A stretch of 64,000 bases of DNA from Phocaeicola faecalis (GTDB lineage: Bacteria; Bacteroidota; Bacteroidia; Bacteroidales; Bacteroidaceae), in NCBI RefSeq assembly GCF_021730445.1, contig NZ_JADNRM010000009.1:67223-131222 (forward strand), read 5' to 3'. Within the stretch, counting starts at the first letter, position 1, and each line of letters begins with the position of its first letter. Of this stretch, positions 51,539-60,613 are shown one piece after another. Below the pieces are notes generated by a model. That model was not told the origin of the DNA. It made no database searches and was given only the letters and a program-made list of their open reading frames with translations. The translations under genes were made by a program, and so were the position numbers.

Positions 51539-53532
51539 ACCTCAATCAGTGGGAGAGTCAGGATAAAACGACATCCCACTGTATAGCCTTTATCAATGAC
51601 CAGTGTTCCACCTAACTTTTCAGCAATCAGCCGGCAGATAGGAAGCCCCAGGCCTGTCCCCTGAGTAAAGTCGTCCAATTTAGTGAAGCGTTCGAAAACA
51701 TACTCCTGCTTATCCGCCGGAATACCTTTCCCTGTATCCGTAACACGATAAATAATTTTCCGCTCGTCCCTTTTTAGTTCATAGTCTAAAACAATAGAAC
51801 CGTTATCGGTAAATTTAGCCGCATTCTGCAAAAGATGAATCAATATTTGTGAGACCCTGCCCGGATTGGTTTTAATCAAGCACCTCTCTACAGAAGGACG
51901 AAACTCCAATTCCACTCCCTCCCGCACCAAAGTCCGGATAGCTTCCATCCCCGACAGACAACTTATATTGATATCTTCCACCTTATCATAAGGCACCTCT
52001 TCAGATTGGTCGAGAAAAGAGATATCAAGCACATCATTAATCAGTCTCAACAAGTTGTCGCTATTGACTTCAATAATCGAAACAAACTCTTTTGTCTCCG
52101 GATTATCCTGATATATATCCACCAATAGTTGAGAGAATCCCACTATAGAATTCAACGGTGTTCGAATCTCATGAGACATGTTCTGGATAAAAGCCGTTTT
52201 CATCATGCTCGCATATTCAGCCCGTTCTTTGGCCTTCATTAGCTCCTCAGCAAAAACCTTTAAGTCCTTATTCTGTTTGTTGACAATAAGTTTCGATGCT
52301 TTCAAACGTTTATTGAGTTTATAAATCCGAAAGAATAGAATCCCGCTCATTACCCAAAATACGACAGCGAATATCAAAACCAAATAAACGGTATGCAACT
52401 GATCTTTCTGAACACTTAACTGAAGCTCATTCTTTTCATTCTTCAACTGTTCCAACTCTAAAATAGAAGAAAACTCAGCCGCAGAATTCTGCAATTCTTT
52501 TGTACGGACAGAATCCGTAGCCTCAATGTAATCATAGTAAAACTGAGCAGCCTTCACCTTGTCTCCCATCTCCCAATAAATATTTCCCTGTTCCCTTACC
52601 AATTTATAATCCATATATTTAGAACGGCTGGGAGTCGAGTCATTCATCATTACATCCACCATCTTCAACGCCTCACTATATTGTCCGGCAGCACTATAAT
52701 ACGTTTCCTTCAGATAATAAAGCCCTATAAGGTATGTAGCCATATCTTTATTCTGCATGAACAACTTTTCAATGTCCTGTATATATTTCCAGGCCTCATT
52801 CAACTGCCCCTTCTTTATATAATAGAGCGCATACGCCTTACGGGTCGTAAAAGCCTGGTAATCCGTCTGCGCCAAAGAGAGCCCCTTTTCCAAAGCCTCT
52901 TTTGCCTCATCCCATCGTTTCAAGTCTACAGCCGACTGAGCAAACGAAGCATAATAAGACGGAAGATTGATATCTGCAATATTATTTTCCTCTGTTATCG
53001 CTATTGTCTTTTTAAAGTTATCATAAGCTAATTGATAATTGTCCTGCGTCAGATAAATATTCGCCATACAACGGTAACACTCCACAATTCCCCGCATATA
53101 GTTATCTTTCTGGGCTTCCTGAAGCATTTTCTTTACTTCATACAGAGCGATATTGGCTTTATTTTGTTTAATATAGTAGATTACCAGACGGCTTCCCCAT
53201 GCAAAATAGTAATATTTCAGTTGATTGTACTTCCGACTGATTTGCTTTACCTCCTTTACACTTTCCAGAATATTCTGCTCATCGTTCTTGTAGTAATAAT
53301 AATCCAGTTTCAAACATTTTGCAATAGCCATCAACCGTCTGTTACCCGCTTTCTCGCTCCGCACAAACAGAGTATCACACATATCCAAAACAATGGGAGA
53401 ATCCAGATTCGCCTTACACTTTTTATAATAGGTCATCAATATGCTGTCGTTTTCCACAGCAACTTCATTTTGCCCTTTGCCGCAGCAGCAACATAAAACA
53501 AATAGAATTGTCAGACAAAGCCTAAGACACAT
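51535..53532 (-). CDS. TPR-containing sensor histidine kinase
   Basis: 665 residues from the ATG at 53532 (signal-like MCLRLCLTILFVLCCCC). Residues 30-370 are TPR-like helical repeats in the periplasm, one membrane segment lies near 385-410 (TVYLVLIFAVVFWVMSGILF), then a coiled coil and a cytosolic kinase: H-box NMSHEIRTPLNSIVGF, N-box LLQNAAKFTDNG, G1 DTGKGIPADKQ, G2 GTGLGLPICRLIAEK. There is no receiver domain, so the partner regulator is encoded elsewhere. The signal is unknown. A stop is shared as TTAA with cysE. Cys-rich N-terminus may be a lipoprotein or plain signal peptide. Confidence 0.88.
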   Translation of the reverse strand: MCLRLCLTILFVLCCCCGKGQNEVAVENDSILMTYYKKCKANLDSPIVLDMCDTLFVRSEKAGNRRLMAIAKCLKLDYYYYKNDEQNILESVKEVKQISRKYNQLKYYYFAWGSRLVIYYIKQNKANIALYEVKKMLQEAQKDNYMRGIVECYRCMANIYLTQDNYQLAYDNFKKTIAITEENNIADINLPSYYASFAQSAVDLKRWDEAKEALEKGLSLAQTDYQAFTTRKAYALYYIKKGQLNEAWKYIQDIEKLFMQNKDMATYLIGLYYLKETYYSAAGQYSEALKMVDVMMNDSTPSRSKYMDYKLVREQGNIYWEMGDKVKAAQFYYDYIEATDSVRTKELQNSAAEFSSILELEQLKNEKNELQLSVQKDQLHTVYLVLIFAVVFWVMSGILFFRIYKLNKRLKASKLIVNKQNKDLKVFAEELMKAKERAEYASMMKTAFIQNMSHEIRTPLNSIVGFSQLLVDIYQDNPETKEFVSIIEVNSDNLLRLINDVLDISFLDQSEEVPYDKVEDINISCLSGMEAIRTLVREGVELEFRPSVERCLIKTNPGRVSQILIHLLQNAAKFTDNGSIVLDYELKRDERKIIYRVTDTGKGIPADKQEYVFERFTKLDDFTQGTGLGLPICRLIAEKLGGTLVIDKGYTVGCRFILTLPLIEV

Positions 53533-53672
53533 CAAAGTGAGTAATTTTTCACAAAGATAACATAATATTCTGAGACGAAACCGAAATGAGATAAAAAACG
53601 AAAGGAAATATAAAAAGAAAGGAGCATCGGCCTTCCACCGATACTCCTCCATCCTAAACTAAAGCAAACCGA

Positions 53673-54149
53673 CTACTTTGAAGCATAGGCTACCAACATC
53701 CAAACCATCTTTTCCTGTTCTTTCAAGTAATCACTCATGACAGCTACAGTAGCTTCGTCGCCTGCCTGTGATGCAATAGCGAGTACTTTACGTTCTTCAA
53801 CAATAAAATGACTGTAAGTCTCAAGAATGTTGTTCAACGCTTCGTCGCCGGATGAAACACCCTCTACCTCTTTTATATTCGACATTTTCAAATAGTCACT
53901 ATACTTATTCTTCGGCACACCTCCCAACATCAGGATACGTTCTGCCAGCTCGTCTACTTTATCGGCAGCATTGTTGTATAACTCTTCGAACTTGCTATGC
54001 AATACAAAGAAACCGTGTCCCTTGATATTCCAATGAAATCCACGCAGATTAGCATAAAACACCTGATAGTCTGCCAATAATTGTTGCAATGAATCTACTA
54101 CCTTTGCAGCGGCTGCTGAATCTAATTTGATATAATCTAATGTTTTCAT
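53673..54149 (-). CDS. dps: Dps-family ferritin-like DNA-protection protein
   Basis: 158 residues, usual length. Ferroxidase residues are in FHWNIKGHGFFVLHSKFEELYN (His, Asp/Glu pattern of Dps) and later VDELAERILMLGGVPK. The dodecamer stores iron with H2O2 and protects DNA. It is divergent from oxyR, a common pair in Bacteroides where OxyR controls dps. Promoter at 54196-54227. Confidence 0.95.
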   Translation of the reverse strand: MKTLDYIKLDSAAAAKVVDSLQQLLADYQVFYANLRGFHWNIKGHGFFVLHSKFEELYNNAADKVDELAERILMLGGVPKNKYSDYLKMSNIKEVEGVSSGDEALNNILETYSHFIVEERKVLAIASQAGDEATVAVMSDYLKEQEKMVWMLVAYASK

Positions 54150-54195
54150 AATTCTATGTTTTTAAATTGATTACTATTTTTCTTTTTCTCTGATG

Positions 54196-54227
54196 CAAAG
54201 ATAAAGGAGAAAGTAATGCGTGTCAAA
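54196..54227 (-). promoter_or_regulatory. Promoter for dps
   Basis: Minus strand: TTTG at 54227-54224, 20 bp, TATCTTTG at 54203-54196. The divergent oxyR box is 43 bp away, so OxyR could act on both. Confidence 0.7.
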
Positions 54228-54238
54228 CTGATAATTTC

Positions 54239-54246
54239 TATCTTTG
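54239..54246 (+). promoter_or_regulatory. Candidate -7 box for oxyR
   Basis: TATCTTTG 31 bp before the ATG at 54277. No good -33 box at the right spacing. Confidence 0.5.
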
Positions 54247-54276
54247 TATAGACAAAATCTATCAAGCCCAAAGCCT

Positions 54277-55203
54277 ATGAACCTACAACAACTGGAATAC
54301 ATACTTGCCGTGGACGAACTTCGTCATTTTGCCAAGGCTGCCGAACATTGTAATGTAACACAACCTACCTTGAGCGCAATGATACAAAAGTTGGAAGATG
54401 AACTGAATATCAAGATATTCGACCGCAGTGCACAACCGGTACAGCCCACGACGGTCGGCAAGAAAGTCATTGCACAGGCACGGATTGCCCTACATCAAAC
54501 CTCGCTTATCAAAGACTTGGTAAAAGAAGAAGAGCAATCTTTGAATGGTATTTTCCGCATCGCCGTCCTCCCGACAATTGCCCCCTACCTTCTGCCCCGT
54601 TTCTTTCCCGAGGTAATGGAAACCTATCCTTTGCTGGATATCCGGGTAATCGAAATGAAAACCCCTAACTGCCTTGCTGCCCTTCAAGCTGGAGGCGTGG
54701 AAGCTGCCATCATTGCCGGCCCCGCCGAAGAAAAAGATTTCATCTCCACTCCTCTTTATTATGAATCTTTCTTCGGATATGTCTCTCCAAAAGAATCAGC
54801 TTATAAGAAAGAAATGATTCGTTCTTCTGAAATAAGCGGAGAAAAGCTTTGGTTGCTGGACGAAGGACACTGTTTCAGAGACCAGCTAATGCGTTTCTGT
54901 CAGTTAAAGTCCGCACAATCCTGTCAGATAGCCTACAAACTGGGAAGCATGGAAACCTTCATGCGCATGGTAGAGAGTGGAAAAGGTATGACTTTCATCC
55001 CCGGTCTGGCGGTATTGCAACTGAATGAGGAGCAGAAGAAGCTGGTCCGCCCTTTTGCCATCCCGCAGCCTACCCGACAAATTTATATCATTACAAAAAT
55101 AGATTTTGTACGCCATGCCATACTTTCCATGCTTGTAGATAAGATTAAAGCTGCTATTCCAAAAGAAATGCTCATTCTGCAAAACGGACAAAAGGTGGTA
55201 TAA
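54277..55203 (+). CDS. oxyR: OxyR, peroxide-sensing LysR-type regulator
   Basis: 308 residues from the ATG at 54277 (MNLQQLEYILAVDELRHFAK). N-terminal winged HTH: HFAKAAEHCNVTQPTLSAMI. The redox segment reads LLDEGHCFRDQLMRFC, with the two Cys nine residues apart as in E. coli OxyR (Cys199 and Cys208), so disulfide sensing of H2O2 is expected. Divergent from dps, its known target. The frame upstream adds residues without family similarity. Confidence 0.95.
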   Translation: MNLQQLEYILAVDELRHFAKAAEHCNVTQPTLSAMIQKLEDELNIKIFDRSAQPVQPTTVGKKVIAQARIALHQTSLIKDLVKEEEQSLNGIFRIAVLPTIAPYLLPRFFPEVMETYPLLDIRVIEMKTPNCLAALQAGGVEAAIIAGPAEEKDFISTPLYYESFFGYVSPKESAYKKEMIRSSEISGEKLWLLDEGHCFRDQLMRFCQLKSAQSCQIAYKLGSMETFMRMVESGKGMTFIPGLAVLQLNEEQKKLVRPFAIPQPTRQIYIITKIDFVRHAILSMLVDKIKAAIPKEMLILQNGQKVV

Positions 55204-55232
55204 CTCCTTTTCCATAAAATGATATTAACCAA

Positions 55233-55856
55233 ATGACAAACAACAAAAGATTTATGAATAACACAGACACTCCTATAAATGAACGCGAAATAGTTCTCCG
55301 TCTGATAGATGGAGATGAAGACGCTTTTTGTGAACTCTATGCCACTTATAAAAACCGCCTGCTTTATTTCGCCATGAGATTCGTAAAATCAAGAGATTTT
55401 GCCGAAGATATTTTTCAGGATGCCTTCACTGTCATTTGGCAAGGACGCCGCTTCATTAATCCCAATGCCTCTTTTTCCTCCTATCTGTATACTATCATGC
55501 GCAACCGCATCCTCAATCAAATTCGAGATATGGAAAAAGAAGATACACTGAAAGAAAGTATCCTTTCGCAAGCAATAGATTATAGCGACGATACTAAAAA
55601 CAACATCTTGTCAGGTGACCTGAAAAACATCATCCAAAAGGCTTTTGAGTCTCTTACTCCCCGCCAACAGGAAATCTTCAGAATGAGTCGTGAGGAATTA
55701 TTGTCACACAAGGAAATTGCCGACAAACTTGGCATCTCCATTCATACTGTACAAGAACACATCTCTCTAGCTTTACATACCATTCGTACTTATTTAACCA
55801 AATACTCCGATACTTATGCCGATTTACTGCTCATCCTGATTTGCATGAATCTATAA
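55233..55856 (+). CDS. ECF-family RNA polymerase sigma factor
   Basis: 207 residues. Region 2: IVLRLIDGDEDAFCELYATYKNRLLYFAMRF followed by SRDFAEDIFQDAFTVIWQG. Region 4: LTPRQQEIFRMSREELLSHKEIADKLGIS with HTVQEHISLAL. This is the SusC-associated ECF family of Bacteroidota. It starts 30 bp after oxyR and precedes FecR by 86 bp. It would be held by the FecR anti-sigma protein and freed when the STN-SusC transporter senses its glycan. Confidence 0.93.
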   Translation: MTNNKRFMNNTDTPINEREIVLRLIDGDEDAFCELYATYKNRLLYFAMRFVKSRDFAEDIFQDAFTVIWQGRRFINPNASFSSYLYTIMRNRILNQIRDMEKEDTLKESILSQAIDYSDDTKNNILSGDLKNIIQKAFESLTPRQQEIFRMSREELLSHKEIADKLGISIHTVQEHISLALHTIRTYLTKYSDTYADLLLILICMNL

Positions 55857-55942
55857 TAAAAGTTAAACATACCCTAGTACTCCCTCATATTTGTGTATTA
55901 CTTATGTGAGGGGAAAATAAACAGCCCCATCCCATAAAGAAG

Positions 55943-56923
55943 ATGAAAGACCATAAAGAAGAAAAACAAAAACTACGTCGTTATCTGGACGATATGTATG
56001 TTCAGGAAGAAGCAGCCGAACTACTCGACAGCCTGCGTCGTGATGAAAACAAAGAGCTGTTGAACGAACTGGCTTCCAATATATGGGAAGAATCTTCTCT
56101 CCACCGCCAAAATACGGACACCGAGCATGATACATACAAAAAAGAAGCATACCGGTTACTCCAGAAGTTGGAACACCACAAACGATTCCATTTCCGCCAC
56201 ATTACTTATGCAATAGCAAGTATTGCCGCCTTATTGTGTCTCATATTCGGAAGTATCCACTATTCCCGCTATATCGAAAAGAAGAGTATTGTTTTCACCC
56301 AAGCCGGCACCACTTTCGGAGAGAAAAAACAGCTCACTCTACCGGATGGCAGCCGTATCGTACTCAATTCTTGTTCTTCCCTCCGATACCCCAATAAATT
56401 CATAGGCAAAACCCGTACAGTAGAACTGGATGGAGAAGCCTACTTTGAAATAGCCCATAATGAAAAAATGCCGTTCATCGTCAGTACATGTAATTTCAAT
56501 GTCCGTGTATTGGGAACTCAATTTGATGTAAAAGCTTATCGGCAAGACGAAATTGTATCGGTGGACGTAAAAAGCGGAAAGGTGCAAGTAGACCTGCCGG
56601 AAGCCATGATGAGACTCACGGCACAAGAGCAGGTATTAATCAATACCTTATCAGGCGAATACAATAAAAAGAATGAGGAAAAGGAAGTTGCTGTTTGGAT
56701 AAAAGGCAGCCTGAGGTTTAATCACACCCCTATTCGGGATGTTGCCCGAGAATTGGAACGGATGTACAATTGTCGGATTAGTTTTGCAGAAGACCAAGAA
56801 TTCAACAATCTAATCTCAGGCGAACATGATAACCAAAGTCTGGAATCCGTACTCGAATCTATTCGCTATATCAGTGGAGTGAAAAACAGAAAAGAAGGAG
56901 ATAGAATCATCTTATACAAATAA
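55943..56923 (+). CDS. FecR-family anti-sigma factor
   Basis: 326 residues. Cytosolic N-terminal part of about 85 residues, one membrane segment near 90-110 (YAIASIAALLCLIFGSI), then the periplasmic FecR domain: GTTFGEKKQLTLPDGSRIVLNSCSSLRYPNKF, GEAYFEIAHNEKMPFIV, VLGTQFDVKAYRQDE, and C-terminal GSLRFNHTPIRDVARELERMYN (DUF4974). It binds the ECF sigma and the STN domain of the transporter downstream. The order sigma-FecR-SusC-SusD-GH is the standard trans-envelope signalling layout. Confidence 0.93.
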   Translation: MKDHKEEKQKLRRYLDDMYVQEEAAELLDSLRRDENKELLNELASNIWEESSLHRQNTDTEHDTYKKEAYRLLQKLEHHKRFHFRHITYAIASIAALLCLIFGSIHYSRYIEKKSIVFTQAGTTFGEKKQLTLPDGSRIVLNSCSSLRYPNKFIGKTRTVELDGEAYFEIAHNEKMPFIVSTCNFNVRVLGTQFDVKAYRQDEIVSVDVKSGKVQVDLPEAMMRLTAQEQVLINTLSGEYNKKNEEKEVAVWIKGSLRFNHTPIRDVARELERMYNCRISFAEDQEFNNLISGEHDNQSLESVLESIRYISGVKNRKEGDRIILYK

Positions 56924-56986
56924 CCGAATGTTTAACCTTATAAATCTAAACAATATGCTTATGTTATCATCTGCTTAGCTCATAAA

Positions 56987-57035
56987 AAAGTAGGAGTTTC
57001 CCGGCCGGATACCCCTACTTTATATCCCGGAAACT
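56987..57035 (+). promoter_or_regulatory. Structured leader of the STN-SusC operon (possible switch)
   Basis: AAAGTAGG (56987-56994) pairs with CCTACTTT (57014-57021), and AGTTTCC (56995-57001), in the loop, pairs with GGAAACT (57029-57035). The second can also pair imperfectly with GGATACC (57007-57013). The perfect pairs together would be an H-type pseudoknot; the alternative is a longer imperfect hairpin. It lies 81 bp before the SusC ATG. Confidence 0.55.
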
Positions 57036-57115
57036 ATTTGCTGTTTCGACCTCAGACAAATTGGTTTCCTGTGTCTTAACAACTTAAGTCTTAAATCATT
57101 AAAACGCACAAATTT

Positions 57116-60100
57116 ATGAATATTATTCCGACTCATAAAGGAATAGGTAAAAATAGCCATTCATTTTTAGCTTTTTTACTATTCGTATGCCTGTCATTGA
57201 TGCCTATGCTTGTGCAAGCACAAAAAGAAAACAACATCACGCTGAAAGCACAAAGCGAATCTGTAGAAAATGTATTCAACCAGATAAGTAAGCAAACCGG
57301 TCTGAAATTTTTCTATGACCAAGAAACAGTGAACAATGTTCCGCTGGTTACTATTCAAGTGACAAATGCCACGCTTCAAAGCGTGTTGGATAAAATCACG
57401 GTACAAACGAAACTGTGTTTCAACAGAAAAAATAAAACCATCTCTGTCAGCACTCCTCAGATAAAAGAGGAAAGTCAAAAAAACATTCCGGTAAATGCAC
57501 ATGGAACCGTGACCGACGAGAATGGAGAAGCCATTATCGGTGCTACCGTACAAGTCAAAGGAGCTACCACCGGAACCATTACTGATATCAATGGTGAGTT
57601 CAACCTGCCTACCGAAACCGGCAAGACACTGATTATTTCATATATAGGCTACCAATCGGCACAGCAGAAAGTAAGCAACAAGCCAATGAGAATCACAATG
57701 AATGAAACTTCTATTGCTGTAGATGAAGTAGTAGTAACCGCTTTGGGTATCAAAAAAGAGAAAAAAGCGCTAGCCTACTCCGTTACCGAAGTGAAAGGTG
57801 ACGATATGAACCGCGTTAAAGTAGCTAACCTGGCAACCGGGCTTGCCGGAAAAGTAGCCGGTGTCAATGTCTCCAAACCCGCTTCGGGTGTGATGGGTTC
57901 CAGCCGTATCGTTATCCGTGGTAACGGCTCTTTAAACGGTTCCAACCAACCTCTCTATGTCATCGACGGTATACCAATGGATAACAGTAACTACGGTCAA
58001 GCCGGACAGTGGGGCGGTAATGACGGCGGTGACGGTATTTCTTCCATTAACAGCGAAGATATCGAAAGCATGTCTATACTGAAAGGAGGTACTGCAGCCG
58101 CACTATATGGTTCACGCGCTGCCAACGGTGCGATTGTCATCACGACCAAACGAGGAAATGTGGGACGCATCAAGGTAGAATATAACCTCTCTTATCTCAA
58201 TGACCAACTGACTTTTAAGAACGACGATTTACAATGGGAATACGGTACGGGAGCCAGAGGCATGAGTCCTGAAACAATGGCCTATTACACCGCAGTCCAA
58301 CAGGCTGAATCAATGGGTTTACCCGAATCCATGATTCCCACGCTGGTAGACAAGATTGCACCGATGCTCGCTTCACAAATGGGCATGCTCTCTTTCGGCG
58401 GTAAATTAGACGGATCGGATGTAATGCAATTCGACGGTATCCGCCGCCCTTATGTAGCTGCAGGAAAAAATAACTTTAAGAACTTCTATCAGGATGCTTG
58501 GGCGTTGACTAATAATATAGCTGTATCGGGTGGTACGGATAAAGTTCAGTTCCGTATTGCCGCAGGCGACCAACGTTACCATGACCTGATGCCCAATTCC
58601 AAACTGGAGCGTAACAACATTACCATGAGTGTCAATTCCAAACTCAGTGAGAAATTTACAATCAAAGCTAATGTCATGTATGTGCGTGAACGCGCGAAGA
58701 ACCGTCCCGGACTAGGTGACATTACCATGAACGCCAATGCCACACTTTATATGTTACCGGCCAATGTTGATGTAAGGGACTTGGAAAAACGTGTAAACGA
58801 TGACGGAACCGAATTTCTTCCCACGTCACAAACATTCATTGGCAATCCCTATTTCATTGCCTATGACCGCAGTCAAAAGGATAGCAAAGACCGTGTTATC
58901 GGATCTGTAGAAGCACAATATAACTTTACTCCCAACTGGTATTTACGCGCTCGTGGCGGTGGCGATATGATTAATCGCCGTAGCGAAAGTGTTACTCCGT
59001 GGGGAACAGCTACCACTCCCGAAGGTTCAATCTCGAACAGTTCTACTTACAATGGCGAATTCAATGTCGAGGCTATTGCCGGATATACCAATACCTTTAA
59101 AGACAATCTGTTCAGTGTAGACGCTTTTGTGGGTTGGAACACTATGGGAACATGGTACAACTCCCTCAGTGGCTACGGTGAAGGGTTCATTCAACCGGGA
59201 TTCAATGTAATCGGCAATACCGGCACTACTTCCGCCGGACATTCTCGTTCTGAAAGTTACATCAATTCGCTGTTCGGACAAGCCGAATTCTCTTATAAAA
59301 GTATGCTTTACCTTACTTTGACCGGACGCAATGACTGGTTTTCTACCTTATCTTACAAAGGCAAAACCACTCCGAATCACATATTCTATCCGTCAGTCGG
59401 CGTAGGATTTATAGTCAGCGAAGCCGTGAAAATGCCCGAATGGATACCTTATTTCAAATTACGCGGTTCATGGGCGCAATCAGGTGGTTCCGTCGGTGCC
59501 TATAACCTTGGTCTGACTTATGGTTTCAACCAAAAATATAATGGTAAATATCCTATCGGTTCCATCAATTCGGGCACAATTCCTTATCTTGACCTGAAAC
59601 CGTTAACATCCATCTCTTACGAAGGAGGTTTTGAAGCGCGCTTCTTAAATAACCGAATCGGCATCGACTTTACCTACTATGTGCGTAACACCAAAGACGA
59701 CATTGTAGATGCCGGAATCTCCTCTACATCTGGTTACAGTAAAGTACGCATCAATGCCGGTAAGGTGAACAATCATGGTATAGAACTGTTACTGACCGGA
59801 GTTCCCGTTAAAACAAAAGACTTCACTTGGAATTCCTCTTTCAACTTTTCCTACAATAAGAGTGAGGTAAAGAAAATCACTGATGAAGTAGACGAATTCA
59901 TCCTCGAAACAGCCCGTACCGGACATGATGGCGATAATTGCGGTCCTGCTTATATCTATCACCAGGTGGGACAACCTTACGGTATCATTAAAGGCGTTGC
60001 CTATAAACGCAACGACAAAGGCGAAATCATGTACAAAGACGGCCTGCCTATGCAAGGCGGTATCCAAAAGCTGGGAGAAAGTGTAGCCCCCTACACCTTG

Positions 60101-60601
60101 GGCTTCAGTAACAGCTTCACCTATAAAGACGTGACACTAAGCTTCCTGATTGATGCCAAAATAGGCGGAGATATCTTCTCTATGACCAATGCCCACATGT
60201 ACAGTTTCGGCCGCCATGCCAAAACATTGCCGGGACGTGAAGACGGTGCTATCGGACAAGGAGTAAAAGAAGACGGCGTCACTCCGAACGATATAGCTGT
60301 AGATGCCATGACCTATTATATGGCAGTGGCCGGCATCACCGAAGAGTTTGTTTATGATGCTTCTTATGTCAAATTGCGCGAAGTGTCACTCGGTTATAGC
60401 TTTCCACAGAAATGGATAAAGAAGCTGGGTATGTCTGCTCTTTCACTGTCAGTAGTAGGTCGCAACTTATGGAACATTTATGACAAGGTTCCTTTGGTTG
60501 ACCCCGAATCATCTTTCAACACCGGCAATGCACAAGGCTTTGAATCGTATGGTATGCCTGCCAGCCGTAGCATTGGTTTCAACTTAAACGTTAAATTCTA
60601 A
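57116..60601 (+). CDS. SusC-family TonB-dependent transporter with STN signalling domain
   Basis: 1161 residues. Signal peptide to about 35 (CLSLMPMLVQAQ), STN domain at 40-105 (ITLKAQSESVENVFNQISKQ, FFYDQETV), carboxypeptidase-regulatory-like domain (NAHGTVTDENGEAIIGATVQ), plug (LAGKVAGVNVSKPASGVMGS, YVIDGIPMDNSNYG) and a beta-barrel ending FNLNVKF. The extra N-terminal STN domain explains why it is 133 residues longer than the SusC at 36578: it signals to the FecR upstream. SusD starts 12 bp after its stop. Ligand is unknown; the GH30 suggests a beta-linked glucan or similar glycan. Confidence 0.95.
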   Translation: MNIIPTHKGIGKNSHSFLAFLLFVCLSLMPMLVQAQKENNITLKAQSESVENVFNQISKQTGLKFFYDQETVNNVPLVTIQVTNATLQSVLDKITVQTKLCFNRKNKTISVSTPQIKEESQKNIPVNAHGTVTDENGEAIIGATVQVKGATTGTITDINGEFNLPTETGKTLIISYIGYQSAQQKVSNKPMRITMNETSIAVDEVVVTALGIKKEKKALAYSVTEVKGDDMNRVKVANLATGLAGKVAGVNVSKPASGVMGSSRIVIRGNGSLNGSNQPLYVIDGIPMDNSNYGQAGQWGGNDGGDGISSINSEDIESMSILKGGTAAALYGSRAANGAIVITTKRGNVGRIKVEYNLSYLNDQLTFKNDDLQWEYGTGARGMSPETMAYYTAVQQAESMGLPESMIPTLVDKIAPMLASQMGMLSFGGKLDGSDVMQFDGIRRPYVAAGKNNFKNFYQDAWALTNNIAVSGGTDKVQFRIAAGDQRYHDLMPNSKLERNNITMSVNSKLSEKFTIKANVMYVRERAKNRPGLGDITMNANATLYMLPANVDVRDLEKRVNDDGTEFLPTSQTFIGNPYFIAYDRSQKDSKDRVIGSVEAQYNFTPNWYLRARGGGDMINRRSESVTPWGTATTPEGSISNSSTYNGEFNVEAIAGYTNTFKDNLFSVDAFVGWNTMGTWYNSLSGYGEGFIQPGFNVIGNTGTTSAGHSRSESYINSLFGQAEFSYKSMLYLTLTGRNDWFSTLSYKGKTTPNHIFYPSVGVGFIVSEAVKMPEWIPYFKLRGSWAQSGGSVGAYNLGLTYGFNQKYNGKYPIGSINSGTIPYLDLKPLTSISYEGGFEARFLNNRIGIDFTYYVRNTKDDIVDAGISSTSGYSKVRINAGKVNNHGIELLLTGVPVKTKDFTWNSSFNFSYNKSEVKKITDEVDEFILETARTGHDGDNCGPAYIYHQVGQPYGIIKGVAYKRNDKGEIMYKDGLPMQGGIQKLGESVAPYTLGFSNSFTYKDVTLSFLIDAKIGGDIFSMTNAHMYSFGRHAKTLPGREDGAIGQGVKEDGVTPNDIAVDAMTYYMAVAGITEEFVYDASYVKLREVSLGYSFPQKWIKKLGMSALSLSVVGRNLWNIYDKVPLVDPESSFNTGNAQGFESYGMPASRSIGFNLNVKF

Positions 60602-60613
60602 ATTGCATTTACT

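Noticed and set aside
52150-52175. GGTTCGAATC-like sequence suggesting a tRNA T-arm
   Set aside because: It lies within the kinase H-box coding region; no cloverleaf around it. No tRNA or rRNA gene was found in the window.
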